Positions 39,432 through 48,794 of a stretch of DNA of 64,000 bases are shown one piece after another. The DNA comes from Chitinolyticbacter albus. Lineage in GTDB: Bacteria > Pseudomonadota > Gammaproteobacteria > Burkholderiales > Chitinibacteraceae. The notes beneath the pieces are model-generated. The model saw only the letters and a program-made list of their open reading frames with translations, ran no database searches and was not told where the DNA came from. The position numbers were made by a program, and so were the translations under genes. The first letter of the stretch is position 1; every line of letters starts with the position of its first letter. The stretch lies in assembly GCF_024437655.1 (NCBI RefSeq), contig NZ_JANBVF010000030.1, forward strand, positions 17,264-81,263. Direction: 5' to 3'.

Positions 39432-40232
39432 ATGACGGATCTGCCCCTTGCTGCCCGCCTGCCGCCGCGTTTCGATGCGGACCTGCTGTCAGCGCTGCTC
39501 GTCGCGGTGCCGCACGACGCGTGGACCGAGCACTTCAATACCGGCTACTACCTTGGTAGCTGGTCCGGCGCCGCACTCGTCGCCCCCGCCGCGGCCCATA
39601 CGCCGCTGGCGCCGCCTGGGCGCGACGAGGAGGTGGTCGATACGCCATTGCTGCACGCCCAGCCAGGCTGGCGGGCCGTGCTCGATGCCGTGCCGGGAAC
39701 GGTGCGCAGCGCCAGGCTGCTGAAGCTCGCACCCGGCTCGCGCATCCTGGAGCATGCCGATCCCGATCTGGGCGATCCGCTGGGTGATCTGCGCCTGCAT
39801 ATCCCGCTGCAGACCGACGACGCGGTCGAATTCTGCGTCGCGGGCCGGGTGATGCCGTTGCGGGTGGGCGAGTGCTGGATGCTGGATCTGTCGCAGCCGC
39901 ATCGCGTGGACAACGACAGCGCGCGCGATCGGGTCCACCTGGTGGTCGACGTGCGCCGTGGCCCGGCACTGCTGGCAGCGATCGCGGCAGGCCTGTCGGA
40001 TACCCCCGCATCCCAGCCGGCACGCGGCGAGCGCGAGCTGGCGCGGCTGCGCGCTGCCGTCGTCACCGATCCGGTTCTGGTCACGCGGCTGGCGGCGATC
40101 ACCGATGGCGCAGCGTTCCGTGCCGCGACGCTACAACTGGCGGCAGAGTACGGACTTCATCTCACCGAAGCCGATCTCGTCGGCGCAATGCGGCGTGGTC
40201 GGCGCGACTGGATGGCGCAATGGATAGTCTGA
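39432..40232 (+). CDS. Aspartyl/asparaginyl beta-hydroxylase-like protein with Nif11-like C-terminal helix
   Basis: A 266-residue protein. The first 175 residues fit the AspH-type 2-oxoglutarate/Fe(II) oxygenase domain: ILEHADPDL with His108, SQPHRVDN with His157 as the probable two iron ligands, and Arg167 in RDRVHLVVDV for 2-oxoglutarate. Residues about 200-255 (ELARLRAAVVTDPVLVTRL, FRAATLQLAAEYGLHLTEAD) resemble a Nif11 domain, otherwise known from leader peptides of modified peptides. It overlaps the sulfotransferase gene by 13 bases and is divergent from the APS kinase gene, 61 bp away. Confidence 0.78.
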   Translation: MTDLPLAARLPPRFDADLLSALLVAVPHDAWTEHFNTGYYLGSWSGAALVAPAAAHTPLAPPGRDEEVVDTPLLHAQPGWRAVLDAVPGTVRSARLLKLAPGSRILEHADPDLGDPLGDLRLHIPLQTDDAVEFCVAGRVMPLRVGECWMLDLSQPHRVDNDSARDRVHLVVDVRRGPALLAAIAAGLSDTPASQPARGERELARLRAAVVTDPVLVTRLAAITDGAAFRAATLQLAAEYGLHLTEADLVGAMRRGRRDWMAQWIV

Positions 40233-41206
40233 GTCCCGCTTTCCTGGCGCAGCCGGGCTGGTTGCCGATCCGTGCGCATGATTCGGCCGGGCAATGGCGG
40301 CTGGACTGGGCCTGGTTCGGCGCCACGCCGCTCGATGCACCGTTCTATCGGGACAGCGTCGAGGATGCCTTGCGCCTGCCGTTCAACCAGGCGTTGCGCC
40401 CGGGCTGCACGCTGGAACAGCTAGCGGCAAGCGATCATCCCAAGGCGCCGCTTACCGCGCTGGTCTATCACGCGTCGCGCTGTGGCTCGACGCTGATCGC
40501 GCAGATGCTCGCCACCCTGCCCAGCCATGCGGTCTACGCCGAGGCGATGCCGATCGACCAGTTGCTGCGCGCGCGCTATCACGATGCCGGGCTGAGTGAA
40601 GCAGCGCAGATCGACGGCCTGCGCGCGCTGGTGACGGCGCTGGGGCGGCCCCGGCGCGCCAGCGAGACCCGGTTGGTGCTCAAGCTTGACGCCTGGAGTA
40701 TCGCCGAGGCGCATCTGCTGCGCACGGCGTATCCGGGCGTGCCGGCCATCTTCCTCTATCGCGATCCGATCGAGATCGTCGTCTCGCATTTGCGCCAGCC
40801 CGGCGTGCATACGGTGCCGGGGCTGATCGGCGTCTCGCCGATGTGGGAGGAGTTGCCAGCGACGTTGCCGCGCGTGGAGTACATCGCGCGGGTGATAGGC
40901 CGCATCCTGCAGGCGGGGCTGACCGAATGCGCGAGCGGCGCCATGCGGCCGGTGAACTATACCGAGCTGCCTGGCGTGGTACTGGGTGAGCTCGCGCCGC
41001 TGCTCGGCGTGGACGCCGCGCAGGTCGAGCAGATGCGCGCCGCGAGCACGCGCAATGCCAAGCACCCGCAACAGGCGTTTGCCGCGGATGGCGCCGACAA
41101 GCGTGCCGAGGCGGGCGCAGCGGTGCGCGACGCGGTGGCACGCTGGGCGGCGCAGCCCTACGCTGCGCTGGAGGCCTTGCGCAGCGAGGCGCGCCTTAGC
41201 CGATGA
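40220..41206 (+). CDS. Sulfotransferase-family protein
   Basis: A 328-residue protein with a PAPS-binding 5'-phosphosulfate loop YHASRCGSTLIAQML at about 83-97. A later IFLYRDPIEIVVSHLRQP segment is the 3'-phosphate-binding motif of sulfotransferases. The N-terminal 80 residues are an extra region (WLPIRAHDSAGQWRLDWAWF) of unknown role. It probably transfers sulfate from PAPS to an unidentified acceptor. It is translationally coupled to the hydroxylase and next to an APS kinase, giving a plausible donor-making and donor-using pair. Confidence 0.82.
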   Translation: MDSLSPAFLAQPGWLPIRAHDSAGQWRLDWAWFGATPLDAPFYRDSVEDALRLPFNQALRPGCTLEQLAASDHPKAPLTALVYHASRCGSTLIAQMLATLPSHAVYAEAMPIDQLLRARYHDAGLSEAAQIDGLRALVTALGRPRRASETRLVLKLDAWSIAEAHLLRTAYPGVPAIFLYRDPIEIVVSHLRQPGVHTVPGLIGVSPMWEELPATLPRVEYIARVIGRILQAGLTECASGAMRPVNYTELPGVVLGELAPLLGVDAAQVEQMRAASTRNAKHPQQAFAADGADKRAEAGAAVRDAVARWAAQPYAALEALRSEARLSR

Positions 41207-41282
41207 GTGGCGGGTTTGCGGCAGCGCAAGGCTGGCGATGGCGCCCTGGCGTATAACCCCAATGGTTTTGCGCGCACTTATG

Positions 41283-41311
41283 TTGTCCGCGCGCCGACGA
41301 GTCGGGATAAT
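41283..41311 (+). promoter_or_regulatory. Probable sigma-70 promoter of tkt
   Basis: TTGTCC at 41283-41288 and GATAAT at 41306-41311 are separated by 17 bases. They lie about 60 bases upstream of the transketolase ATG. Confidence 0.6.
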
Positions 41312-41372
41312 GCGTCGTTTTCGCGCGCATGCGCCGCGACCCGTCTTACATCATCAACACTGAGGATTCCCC

Positions 41373-43376
41373 ATGGCAACGCGTACCGATCTCGCCAACG
41401 CCATCCGCGCTCTGGCGATGGATGCCGTCCAGAAAGCCAACTCCGGTCACCCCGGCATGCCGATGGGCATGGCCGAGATCTCCTTGGCACTGTGGGGCGA
41501 GGGCAACTACCGCCACAATCCGCAAAACCCGCGTTGGGCAAACCGTGACCGCTTCGTCCTCTCCAATGGTCATGGCTCCATGCTGCAGTACGCGTTGCTG
41601 CACCTCACCGGCTACAAGCTGCCGATCGAAGAGCTGAAGAGCTTCCGCCAGCTGCACAGCCAGACCCCGGGCCACCCGGAATACGGCTACACCGAAGGCG
41701 TGGAAACCACCACCGGCCCGCTGGGTCAGGGCATCGCCAACGCCGTTGGCTTTGCACTTGCCGAAAAACTGCTGGGTCAGGAATTCAACAAGCCGGGCCT
41801 CAACATTGTTGACCATCGTACCTGGGTGTTCCTGGGCGACGGCTGCATGATGGAAGGCGTGAGCCACGAAGCCTGCGCGCTGGCGGCCACCTGGGGCCTG
41901 AACAAGCTGGTCGCCTTCTGGGACGACAACGGCATCTCGATCGATGGTCACACCGACAAGTGGTTCACCGAAGACATCCCGGGCCGCTTCGAAGCCTACG
42001 GCTGGAACGTGATCCGTTCCATCGACGGCCACAACACCGAAGCCGTGCTGGCTGCCATCGAACAGGCGAAGCAGGAAACCCAGCGCCCGACGCTGATCTG
42101 CTGCAAGACCATCATCGGCAAGGGTTCGCCCAACAAGGCCGACAGCCACGATTCGCACGGCTCGCCGCTGGGCGATGCCGAAATCGCCGCCACCCGCGCC
42201 GCCATCGGCTGGAACCACGGCCCGTTCGAAATCCCCGCTGATGTGTACGCCGGCTGGGACAAGAAGGAACTGGGCGCCAAGTGGGAAGGCGAGTGGAACG
42301 GCCTGTTCGCCAAGTACGAAGCCCAGTTCCCGGAACTGGCCGCCGAATTCAAGCGCCGCAACGCGGGCACGCTGCCGGCCAACTGGGCCGACCTGGTCAA
42401 GGCATCGGTCGCCGAAGCCAACGCCAAGGCCGAAACCGTGGCCACCCGCAAGGCCTCGCAGAACGCGCTGAACGCCTACGCCCCGTCGCTGCCGGAATTC
42501 CTCGGCGGCTCGGCCGATCTGACCGGTTCCAACCTGACCAACGTCAAGACCAGCGTGACGCTGACCCGCGAACCGGACAACTCGCTGTCGGGCAACTACA
42601 TCAGCTACGGCGTGCGCGAGTTCGGCATGAGCGCCATCATGAACGGCATCCTGCTGCACGGCGGCTATCGTCCGTACGGCGCCACCTTCCTGATGTTCAG
42701 TGAATACGCCCGCAATGCGCTGCGCATGGCCGCGCTGATGAAGATCCCGCAACTGTTCGTGTTCACCCATGATTCGATCGGTGTAGGCGAAGATGGCCCG
42801 ACCCACCAGCCGGTGGAACAGACCGCCACGCTGCGCTACATCCCGAACATGGATGTATGGCGTCCGGCCGACACCGTGGAAAGCATGGTGGCGTGGGCAC
42901 ATGCCATCGAGCAGAAGACCAACCCGTCGACGCTGATCTTCACCCGCCAGAACCTGCAGTTCCAGACCCGGAACGACGCGCAGATTGCCGCCATCGCCAA
43001 GGGGGGTTACGTGCTGCGCGACGCGGCGAACCCCAAGGTTGTGCTGATTGCCACCGGTTCGGAACTCGATCTCGCCGTGAAGGCGCACGAAGCGCTGGCA
43101 GCCGAAGGTATCGCTTCGCGCGTGGTGTCGATGCCGTCGACCAATGTGTTCGACAAGCAGGACAAGGCCTACCAGGCCAGCGTGCTGCCGGCCGGCGTGC
43201 CACGCTTGGCGATCGAAGTGGGCGTGTCCGACTTCTGGCGCAAGTATGTTGGCCTCGAAGGCGACGTGCTGGGCATGGATCGCTTCGGCGAATCCGCTCC
43301 GGCGCCGCTGCTGTTCAAGGAATTCGGCTTCACCGTCGAGAACGCCGTGGCCCGCGCCAAGGCCATCATCAAGTAA
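41373..43376 (+). CDS. tkt: Transketolase
   Basis: A 667-residue thiamine-diphosphate enzyme of the pentose phosphate pathway. Features: [17 protein letters not shown] near residue 28, the ThDP-binding [34 protein letters not shown], and the pyrimidine-domain [17 protein letters not shown] with the catalytic His region. Length is standard. Codon usage is strongly biased to C- and G-ending codons and its GC texture is smoother than its neighbours', as expected for a highly expressed gene. It is flanked by its own promoter and terminator. Confidence 0.97.
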   Translation: MATRTDLANAIRALAMDAVQKANSGHPGMPMGMAEISLALWGEGNYRHNPQNPRWANRDRFVLSNGHGSMLQYALLHLTGYKLPIEELKSFRQLHSQTPGHPEYGYTEGVETTTGPLGQGIANAVGFALAEKLLGQEFNKPGLNIVDHRTWVFLGDGCMMEGVSHEACALAATWGLNKLVAFWDDNGISIDGHTDKWFTEDIPGRFEAYGWNVIRSIDGHNTEAVLAAIEQAKQETQRPTLICCKTIIGKGSPNKADSHDSHGSPLGDAEIAATRAAIGWNHGPFEIPADVYAGWDKKELGAKWEGEWNGLFAKYEAQFPELAAEFKRRNAGTLPANWADLVKASVAEANAKAETVATRKASQNALNAYAPSLPEFLGGSADLTGSNLTNVKTSVTLTREPDNSLSGNYISYGVREFGMSAIMNGILLHGGYRPYGATFLMFSEYARNALRMAALMKIPQLFVFTHDSIGVGEDGPTHQPVEQTATLRYIPNMDVWRPADTVESMVAWAHAIEQKTNPSTLIFTRQNLQFQTRNDAQIAAIAKGGYVLRDAANPKVVLIATGSELDLAVKAHEALAAEGIASRVVSMPSTNVFDKQDKAYQASVLPAGVPRLAIEVGVSDFWRKYVGLEGDVLGMDRFGESAPAPLLFKEFGFTVENAVARAKAIIK

Positions 43377-43394
43377 GCACTACCGCTTGATGTG

Positions 43395-43422
43395 AAACGG
43401 GCAGCCTCAGGGCTGCCCGTTT
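43395..43422 (+). terminator. tkt rho-independent terminator
   Basis: The stem acgggcagcc/ggctgcccgt with loop tcag is followed by ttta. It begins 19 bases after the tkt stop. Confidence 0.9.
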
Positions 43423-43429
43423 TATTTGG

Positions 43430-43600
43430 AGTCTGGATATCAGGCTGAATCAGAGCCACTGACGAGCGATAGCGAGGCTCCCTCGCGGCGGCGACGACCA
43501 GACGAGTCTGGGAGGGCAGAGCGGGCGGGGGGGGCGAACAGGGAGAACCGATGTTTCGCTGCGCTGAACAGCTGAGAACCCGGCTTTGCCGGGTTCTTGA
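43430..43600. other. Structured intergenic stretch between tkt and the FMN reductase gene
   Basis: No gene is supported in this stretch. It contains a run of eight G (gggcgggggggg-like region around 43528-43536) and a perfect hairpin agaacccggc/gccgggttct at 43575-43597 that lacks a T-run. The pattern resembles a dispersed intergenic repeat, but only one copy is in the window. Confidence 0.35.
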
Positions 43601-43643
43601 TGTCAGTCGGTCTACAGATAACGGCAGCCAGGTGCAGAGGTTC

Positions 43644-44198
43644 TCAACGCGCCTTGCGCGCAAACTCGGCAAAGCCCGCGACAAACGCGCGCAGTTGCTC
43701 GCGGGTGCGCTCGTCGAGCAGCGTGCCATCCTTGTCGAACGCCTGGTTGGCGCGTGACAGCATCAGCCGCCCGCCCGCCCATTGCTGGGCACCCAGCGTG
43801 CGCAGGACGGGCAACCATGCCGCTTGCGCGAGGATGGTGCCGAAACCGCCGGGCGAGGCGCCGATCACGGCGAAGGGCCTGCCCTTGAATACCTTTTCGC
43901 TGTCGGCCGGCGGGCGTGACAGCCAGTCGATCGCGTTCTTGAATACGCCCGGCACGCCGTTGTTGTACTCGGGGGAAACCAGCAGTACGCCATCGGCCGC
44001 GATCACCTGTGCCTTCAACGCCTCGACAGCGGCCGGCATGCCGGCGGCTTCCACGTCGCCGTCGTACAGCGGAATGCCATGCAGCGTGGCGGCCTCGAAC
44101 TCGACGTCCTGGCCGGCCAGCCGTTGGGCTTCCTTCAGCAGGCTGGTGTTGTAGGACTGGGCGCGCAGGCTGCCCGATATGCCGAGGATGCGGGTCAT
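43644..44198 (-). CDS. NADPH-dependent FMN reductase-family protein
   Basis: A 184-residue flavodoxin-fold reductase. The FMN-phosphate loop is GISGSLRAQSYN at the N-terminus. The central motif VLLVSPEYNNGVPGVFKNAIDW, with its SPEYN-x-GVPG loop, is diagnostic. GASPGGFGT follows. Such proteins reduce flavins, quinones, azo compounds or chromate; which applies here cannot be decided. It appears monocistronic. Confidence 0.9.
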   Translation of the reverse strand: MTRILGISGSLRAQSYNTSLLKEAQRLAGQDVEFEAATLHGIPLYDGDVEAAGMPAAVEALKAQVIAADGVLLVSPEYNNGVPGVFKNAIDWLSRPPADSEKVFKGRPFAVIGASPGGFGTILAQAAWLPVLRTLGAQQWAGGRLMLSRANQAFDKDGTLLDERTREQLRAFVAGFAEFARKAR

Positions 44199-44380
44199 GG
44201 AATGCTCCGGTGGGTGTTGGGTCGAACCAGCCTAGAGCACGCCCGTGCGGGCGGTATGTGAAGATTGCCCGGCGCGCGCCCGGCGGCTGCGTGTGGCTGT
44301 AGCGCGACGCTGCCATCGGCGACAAGCGCGCAGTGGTCTCAAACCGGATACCATCACGCTACCACTTTCATCCCTTCGTC

Positions 44381-44749
44381 ATGCACCGCTTGCGTCGTCC
44401 CCTTTACGGCTGGTTCGCCCTTATCGCGCTGGCCCTGCACCTGCTGCTGCCGCTGGTTCACGCCGGCACGGTGAGCAGCGGCACGCTCGCGCTCGCCATG
44501 TGCTCGAGCGTGGGCCAGCAGGTACAGGTGGTACCACTGGGCGAGCACGGTGACGACGGCCAGACGCTGGTCAAGAGCTGCCCGATCTGCGCGGCGCAGG
44601 CGGCGCACGGCGTGCTGCCGCTACCCAGCAGCACGCAGGTGGTGCCGCTGGCCACGCATCTCCCGCCGCCCGTAGCGGTGACGGTGGCGCTCTCCGACAG
44701 CCAGCCTGAACACCATCACCCCCCTGCCCAAGGCCCACCCGGCGCCTGA
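44381..44749 (+). CDS. DUF2946 family exported protein
   Basis: A 122-residue protein. An N-terminal signal or anchor (LYGWFALIALALHLLLPLVHA) precedes a periplasmic part with the characteristic SCPICAAQ Cys pair, and the tail is rich in His and Pro (EHHHPPAQGPPG). DUF2946 genes often precede TonB-dependent receptor genes and are thought to be linked with copper or other metal handling; function is unproven. Start at 44381 is chosen because the signal sequence begins there; an ATG at 44333 would add 16 residues. A TonB receptor gene follows after 129 bases. Confidence 0.7.
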   Translation: MHRLRRPLYGWFALIALALHLLLPLVHAGTVSSGTLALAMCSSVGQQVQVVPLGEHGDDGQTLVKSCPICAAQAAHGVLPLPSSTQVVPLATHLPPPVAVTVALSDSQPEHHHPPAQGPPGA

Positions 44750-44878
44750 TCTGACGTTCCAGTTGCCGCCCCAGTTTGCCGCTGCGCCGCGTTCGCGTGT
44801 GTCGGCATTGCTTGCCTGTGGGTGGCCCACCAGATCATGGCCGGGCCCGCCGAGGCCCAGGCCGAGCAGGGGAATACC

Positions 44879-46957
44879 ATGTTTTGCCGTCCCAATCTGG
44901 CGGTGCGCGCGTTGGCGCTCGCCGTCGCCTCGAGCTGCGCGCACGCCGCCGACAGCACGCTCGAGACCGTCATCGTCTCCGCCGAGCGCGGCGGCGCTGC
45001 GCTCAAGGACACCGCCGCTGCCGTCGGCGTGGTCAACGCGCAGCAGCTGGAGCAGCTGAAGCCCACCTTCATCGGCCAGGCGCTGAACCAGACGCCGGGT
45101 GTGCTGATGCCCAATCTGGGCAACGAGCAGCACAACCTCTCGATCCGCCAGCCGATGACGTACAACGCCTACTACCAGTTCCTGGAAGATGGCGTTCCGA
45201 TCCGCCCGGTCGGCATCTTCAACCACAACGCGCTGTACGAAGTGAACCTGCCCGGTGCCGATGGCATCGAGGTGGTGCGCGGACCGGCTTCCAGCCTGTT
45301 CGGTGCCAATGCCGTCGGCGGCGCGGTCAACTTCAACACCCGCGCGCCGCGGCCGGGGTTCGGCGGCGAGGTGGCCGTGCGTGGCGACGATCATAGCTAC
45401 TGGCGCGGCGACGTGGTGCTGGAAGGCGGCCGTGACGATCTTGCGGCCCGCTTTGCCGGCTATATGGGGCGCGGCCGCTCGGACTGGCAGGACTATGCCG
45501 ACTTCGACAAGGAAGGCGGCACCTTGCGGGTAGACAAATGGTTCGGCGACACCTTATGGAAGACCACTGTCACCGCCAATCACCTGTACACCGACATGGC
45601 CGGCAGCCTGACACCGTCGCAGTTCGCGGGCGATCCGGGCTTCAGCCAGCAGACCTTCACCTATCGCGAGGTCGATGCGCTGCGCGCCACCACCCAGCTC
45701 TCGGGCAGTTTCAACGAGGGCGGCACCAGCACCGCCACGCTGTACCTGCGCGACAACCGCACCGAGCAGCTGCCGAGCTATTTGATCTTCAATACCGGTC
45801 CGACCACGGCCTCGGGCCGCACCACCGACAACCGCTTCACCTCCTACGGCATCGACGCACGACACGAACAGACGCTGGCCGATTGGCGGCTGGTGGGTGG
45901 GCTGACTTTCGAGCGCAGCCCGGACGAGCAGACCGAATACAACCTGGCCGTGGTCCGTGATCCGGCCACGCAGCAGTACACCAGCTATACGCGACTGGGC
46001 CTGCGCCGCGACTATGAGGTGATGCTGGACAACAGCGCCGCCTATGGCGAAGCGCACTGGCAGGTTGCGCCGGCATGGCGCTTGTCGGCCGGCCTGCGCT
46101 ACGACCATATCGGCTACGACTACGAAAACCGCCTCACGCCCTCAAGCCAGACCGGCGCGCCCAGCCAGGACAAGACCTTTTCGGCATACTCGCCGCGGCT
46201 GGGTTTCACTTGGCAGGCGAGCGACGCGATCAATGTCTACGCCAGTGCGTCGCGCGCCTTTACGCCCCCTGAAGTCAGCGCGTTGTTCTCGTCGCTCGAT
46301 GCACCCGATCTCAAAGAGTCGACCTTCGACAATCTGGAGTTCGGCGTACGCGCCGCACCGCTGGCGGGCCTTGCGCTGGAGGCCACCGTCTACCAGCTGA
46401 CCGGTCACGACGAGGTGGTCAACTTCAGCACCCAGCCCGGCCGCTCGGAGCCGCGCAACGCCGGCAAGACCCGCCATACCGGTGTCGAGTTCGGTGCCGC
46501 CTGGCGTGATGCACGTTGGGACGCACGCCTGACCGGCGCCTACGCCCGTCACGAATTCGTCGACTACCAGGCCTCGCCCACGCTGTCTTATGGCGGCCGA
46601 GACATGCCGGCGGCGCCGAACTGGATCGCCAATGCTGAACTCGGCTTCAAGCCGGTCGAGGCCGCCCGCATCGCGTTGGAGGCGCAATACGTCGGCGGTT
46701 ACTGGATGAACAACGCCAATACCGAGCGCTACGACGGCTATACGCTGCTCAACCTGCGTGCCAGCTGGCAGCTCAAGCAGTGGGAGCTGTGGGGCTCGAT
46801 CAGCAACCTCACCGACCGGCATTACGCCGAGATCGCCGCGTCCACCTACACCGGCGTCGGCGTCCGCAACGCGGAGATGCAGGACACCTACACCGCCGGC
46901 GCGCCACGCACCTTCCTGGTCGGCGCCCGATATCGTTTCGGAGGAGCAGGGCAATGA
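44879..46957 (+). CDS. TonB-dependent outer-membrane receptor
   Basis: A 692-residue receptor. A signal peptide ends near SSCAHA-ADS. A TonB box-like TLETVIVSAE follows, then a plug domain (GQALNQTPGVLMPNLG, VEVVRGPASSLFGANAVGGAVNF in which I replaces the first V) and a beta-barrel ending in FLVGARYRF with the C-terminal aromatic pattern. It imports a scarce ligand across the outer membrane using TonB. Neighbours (DUF2946, PepSY with a His-rich loop) favour a metal or metal chelate. agggg lies six bases before the ATG. It overlaps the PepSY gene by four bases. Confidence 0.92.
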   Translation: MFCRPNLAVRALALAVASSCAHAADSTLETVIVSAERGGAALKDTAAAVGVVNAQQLEQLKPTFIGQALNQTPGVLMPNLGNEQHNLSIRQPMTYNAYYQFLEDGVPIRPVGIFNHNALYEVNLPGADGIEVVRGPASSLFGANAVGGAVNFNTRAPRPGFGGEVAVRGDDHSYWRGDVVLEGGRDDLAARFAGYMGRGRSDWQDYADFDKEGGTLRVDKWFGDTLWKTTVTANHLYTDMAGSLTPSQFAGDPGFSQQTFTYREVDALRATTQLSGSFNEGGTSTATLYLRDNRTEQLPSYLIFNTGPTTASGRTTDNRFTSYGIDARHEQTLADWRLVGGLTFERSPDEQTEYNLAVVRDPATQQYTSYTRLGLRRDYEVMLDNSAAYGEAHWQVAPAWRLSAGLRYDHIGYDYENRLTPSSQTGAPSQDKTFSAYSPRLGFTWQASDAINVYASASRAFTPPEVSALFSSLDAPDLKESTFDNLEFGVRAAPLAGLALEATVYQLTGHDEVVNFSTQPGRSEPRNAGKTRHTGVEFGAAWRDARWDARLTGAYARHEFVDYQASPTLSYGGRDMPAAPNWIANAELGFKPVEAARIALEAQYVGGYWMNNANTERYDGYTLLNLRASWQLKQWELWGSISNLTDRHYAEIAASTYTGVGVRNAEMQDTYTAGAPRTFLVGARYRFGGAGQ

Positions 46958-48396
46958 GCGCACGTGAACCAATCATGGCGACCAGCGCCACCCGTAGTCG
47001 CACCGTGCCGCCGTGGCTGATCCGCTGGCACCGCTGGCTCGCCTGGCCGGCTTTCATCGCTGTGCTGCTGTGGGGTGCGACCGGTGTGATGCACCCGGTG
47101 ATGTCCGCCTTGTCGCCAAGCCCGGCTCGCGCGCCCGAGGCTGCCAGCCTGCCTGCGACGCTACAGCCGGTGGCGCCGCCGCTGCCGCGCGAGCTGCGTG
47201 CATTGCGGCTCACGATGCTGGGCGCAACGCCGGCCTGGCGCGTGCAGGGCGATGGCCAGGTGCGCTGGTACGACGCCAGCAACGGCCAGGAATTGGCCGG
47301 CGGCGATCGACGCGAGGCGGAACGGCTGGCCCGTGCCTATGCCGGCGACAAGGTCAGTGCGATCGCCCGGATCGAGCCGCTCACCCGCTTCGGCCCGGAC
47401 TACCTGCCGATGAACAAACTCTTGCCGGTGTGGCGCGTCGATTTCGCCAGGGGCGACGGGCTGACCGCCTTCGTCGATACCGACGGCGCACGGCTGGCGG
47501 CGCTGACCAATGACAGCAAGCGCGTGCTGTCGACCATCTTCGTGTTCGTGCACAGCTGGGCCTGGGCGGGCAATGGCGCGGCCAAGCAGATGGGCATCAG
47601 CCTGCTGGTCGGTACGGCCTTCATCACGCTGCTCGGTGGCTTCACGCTGTACGCGTTGCGTTGGCGGGCTGGCACCCTGCGCGCCAACCAGCCTGGCGGG
47701 AGGCGCGTTCATCGCACGCTGGCCGTCACTGTCGGGCTTGCTGGCCTGCTGCTGACGAGCAGCGGGTTGATCCACCTATGGTTCTCCCGGCCCAATCCGC
47801 CGGCGCCGGCTGTTGCGGCATTGCCCGGTGTGGCGCCGCTCGCCGCAGTGCCCGAAGGCGTCACCTCGCTGGTCGCGGTAGCGCTCGCCGGCCAGCCACT
47901 GTGGCTGGCGAGCGCGGCCCCGATGCCGGCGGGCGGCGAGCATGCGCATCACCACGACCACGCCGCGAAGTCGTCGCTGCCGCGCTATTACAGTGGGCAG
48001 GATTGGCTGCCCGACGACACCGCCAGTCGCCACGCCATCCAGCTGGCGCGCGCCGCTGGCGCGCCGAATGCACCTGTTGCCGAGGTCGCCTTCGTGACTC
48101 AGTTCGGCGGCGAATACGGCTTTTTCCAGAAGCGCCTGCCGGTCTACCGCGTTGATTTCGCCGCGCCCGGACATCCGGTCTGGTATGTGGAGCCCTCCAC
48201 CGGTGCCTTCTCCACGCGGGTGGAGGACGCCGATCGCAACGAGGGCTATGTGTTTGCCATGGTGCACAAATGGAACTGGCTCGATGGCCTCGGCAAGACG
48301 CCGCGCGACCTGATCCTGGCGAGCTTCGCCGCGGCCAATGTGGCGGCGGCGGTGGCGGGCATCCTGCTGTGGCGCAGGAGACGGCGCGTCGTCTGA
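46954..48396 (+). CDS. PepSY-domain membrane protein
   Basis: A 480-residue PepSY-TM protein. It has membrane segments near residues 25-45, 205-235, 250-275 and 455-475, with two periplasmic PepSY-like regions between them (RVDFARGDGLTAFVDTDGAR; YRVDFAAPGHPVWYVEPSTG). A His-rich loop GGEHAHHHDHAAK at about 329-341 suggests metal binding. Such proteins accompany TonB receptors and are thought to help in siderophore or metal reduction and transfer at the inner membrane. It is translationally coupled to the receptor gene (ATGA) with ggagga upstream. Confidence 0.85.
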   Translation: MSAREPIMATSATRSRTVPPWLIRWHRWLAWPAFIAVLLWGATGVMHPVMSALSPSPARAPEAASLPATLQPVAPPLPRELRALRLTMLGATPAWRVQGDGQVRWYDASNGQELAGGDRREAERLARAYAGDKVSAIARIEPLTRFGPDYLPMNKLLPVWRVDFARGDGLTAFVDTDGARLAALTNDSKRVLSTIFVFVHSWAWAGNGAAKQMGISLLVGTAFITLLGGFTLYALRWRAGTLRANQPGGRRVHRTLAVTVGLAGLLLTSSGLIHLWFSRPNPPAPAVAALPGVAPLAAVPEGVTSLVAVALAGQPLWLASAAPMPAGGEHAHHHDHAAKSSLPRYYSGQDWLPDDTASRHAIQLARAAGAPNAPVAEVAFVTQFGGEYGFFQKRLPVYRVDFAAPGHPVWYVEPSTGAFSTRVEDADRNEGYVFAMVHKWNWLDGLGKTPRDLILASFAAANVAAAVAGILLWRRRRRVV

Positions 48397-48433
48397 ACGG
48401 TTGCGGCTTGCGTTCCCAGGCAGGCCGCGACCA

Positions 48434-48794
48434 TCAGCAGGGCTGGAGCCGGGTCTTGCGGTGGTTCTCGATGATCGTGATCGGCAGGATGTAGATCACT
48501 TCCGGCCCGACTTCACACTGTTTTCCGTCCTCGCTAGCAAAAGCGTAGTGGAGATAAAACAGATATCCCCAACCGGTATACAACGTCGTGCCGCCATCCG
48601 ACGCGGCCATTGCCGCTACCGCGAAGCGGGGTGGCCGACCATCGAGCACCCGCTGGAAATCTATTTCCCCCAAGGACAAACGGCGTGCTCAGCGCAAGCG
48701 CTAACCCGGTCAAGATTCCCGATGCGTAGAGCGCGACCCGCCTGGCGATCGCGCGCCAGACTGGGGTAACGGCTTGCTGGTGTTGCTCGTTCAT
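48434..48794 (-). pseudogene. Frameshifted small membrane protein gene
   Basis: Frame one starts with ATG at 48794 (ggag eight bases upstream) and gives a membrane segment, VALYASGILTGLALALSTPF. It then runs into unrelated sequence past a five-G run (48667-48671 on the plus strand as ccccc). From that run the next frame continues sensibly as GEIDFQRVLDGRPPRFAV to a stop at 48434. Removing one G joins them into about 120 residues. The family is not recognised. The shift may be real decay, phase variation or a sequencing error in a homopolymer. Confidence 0.6.
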
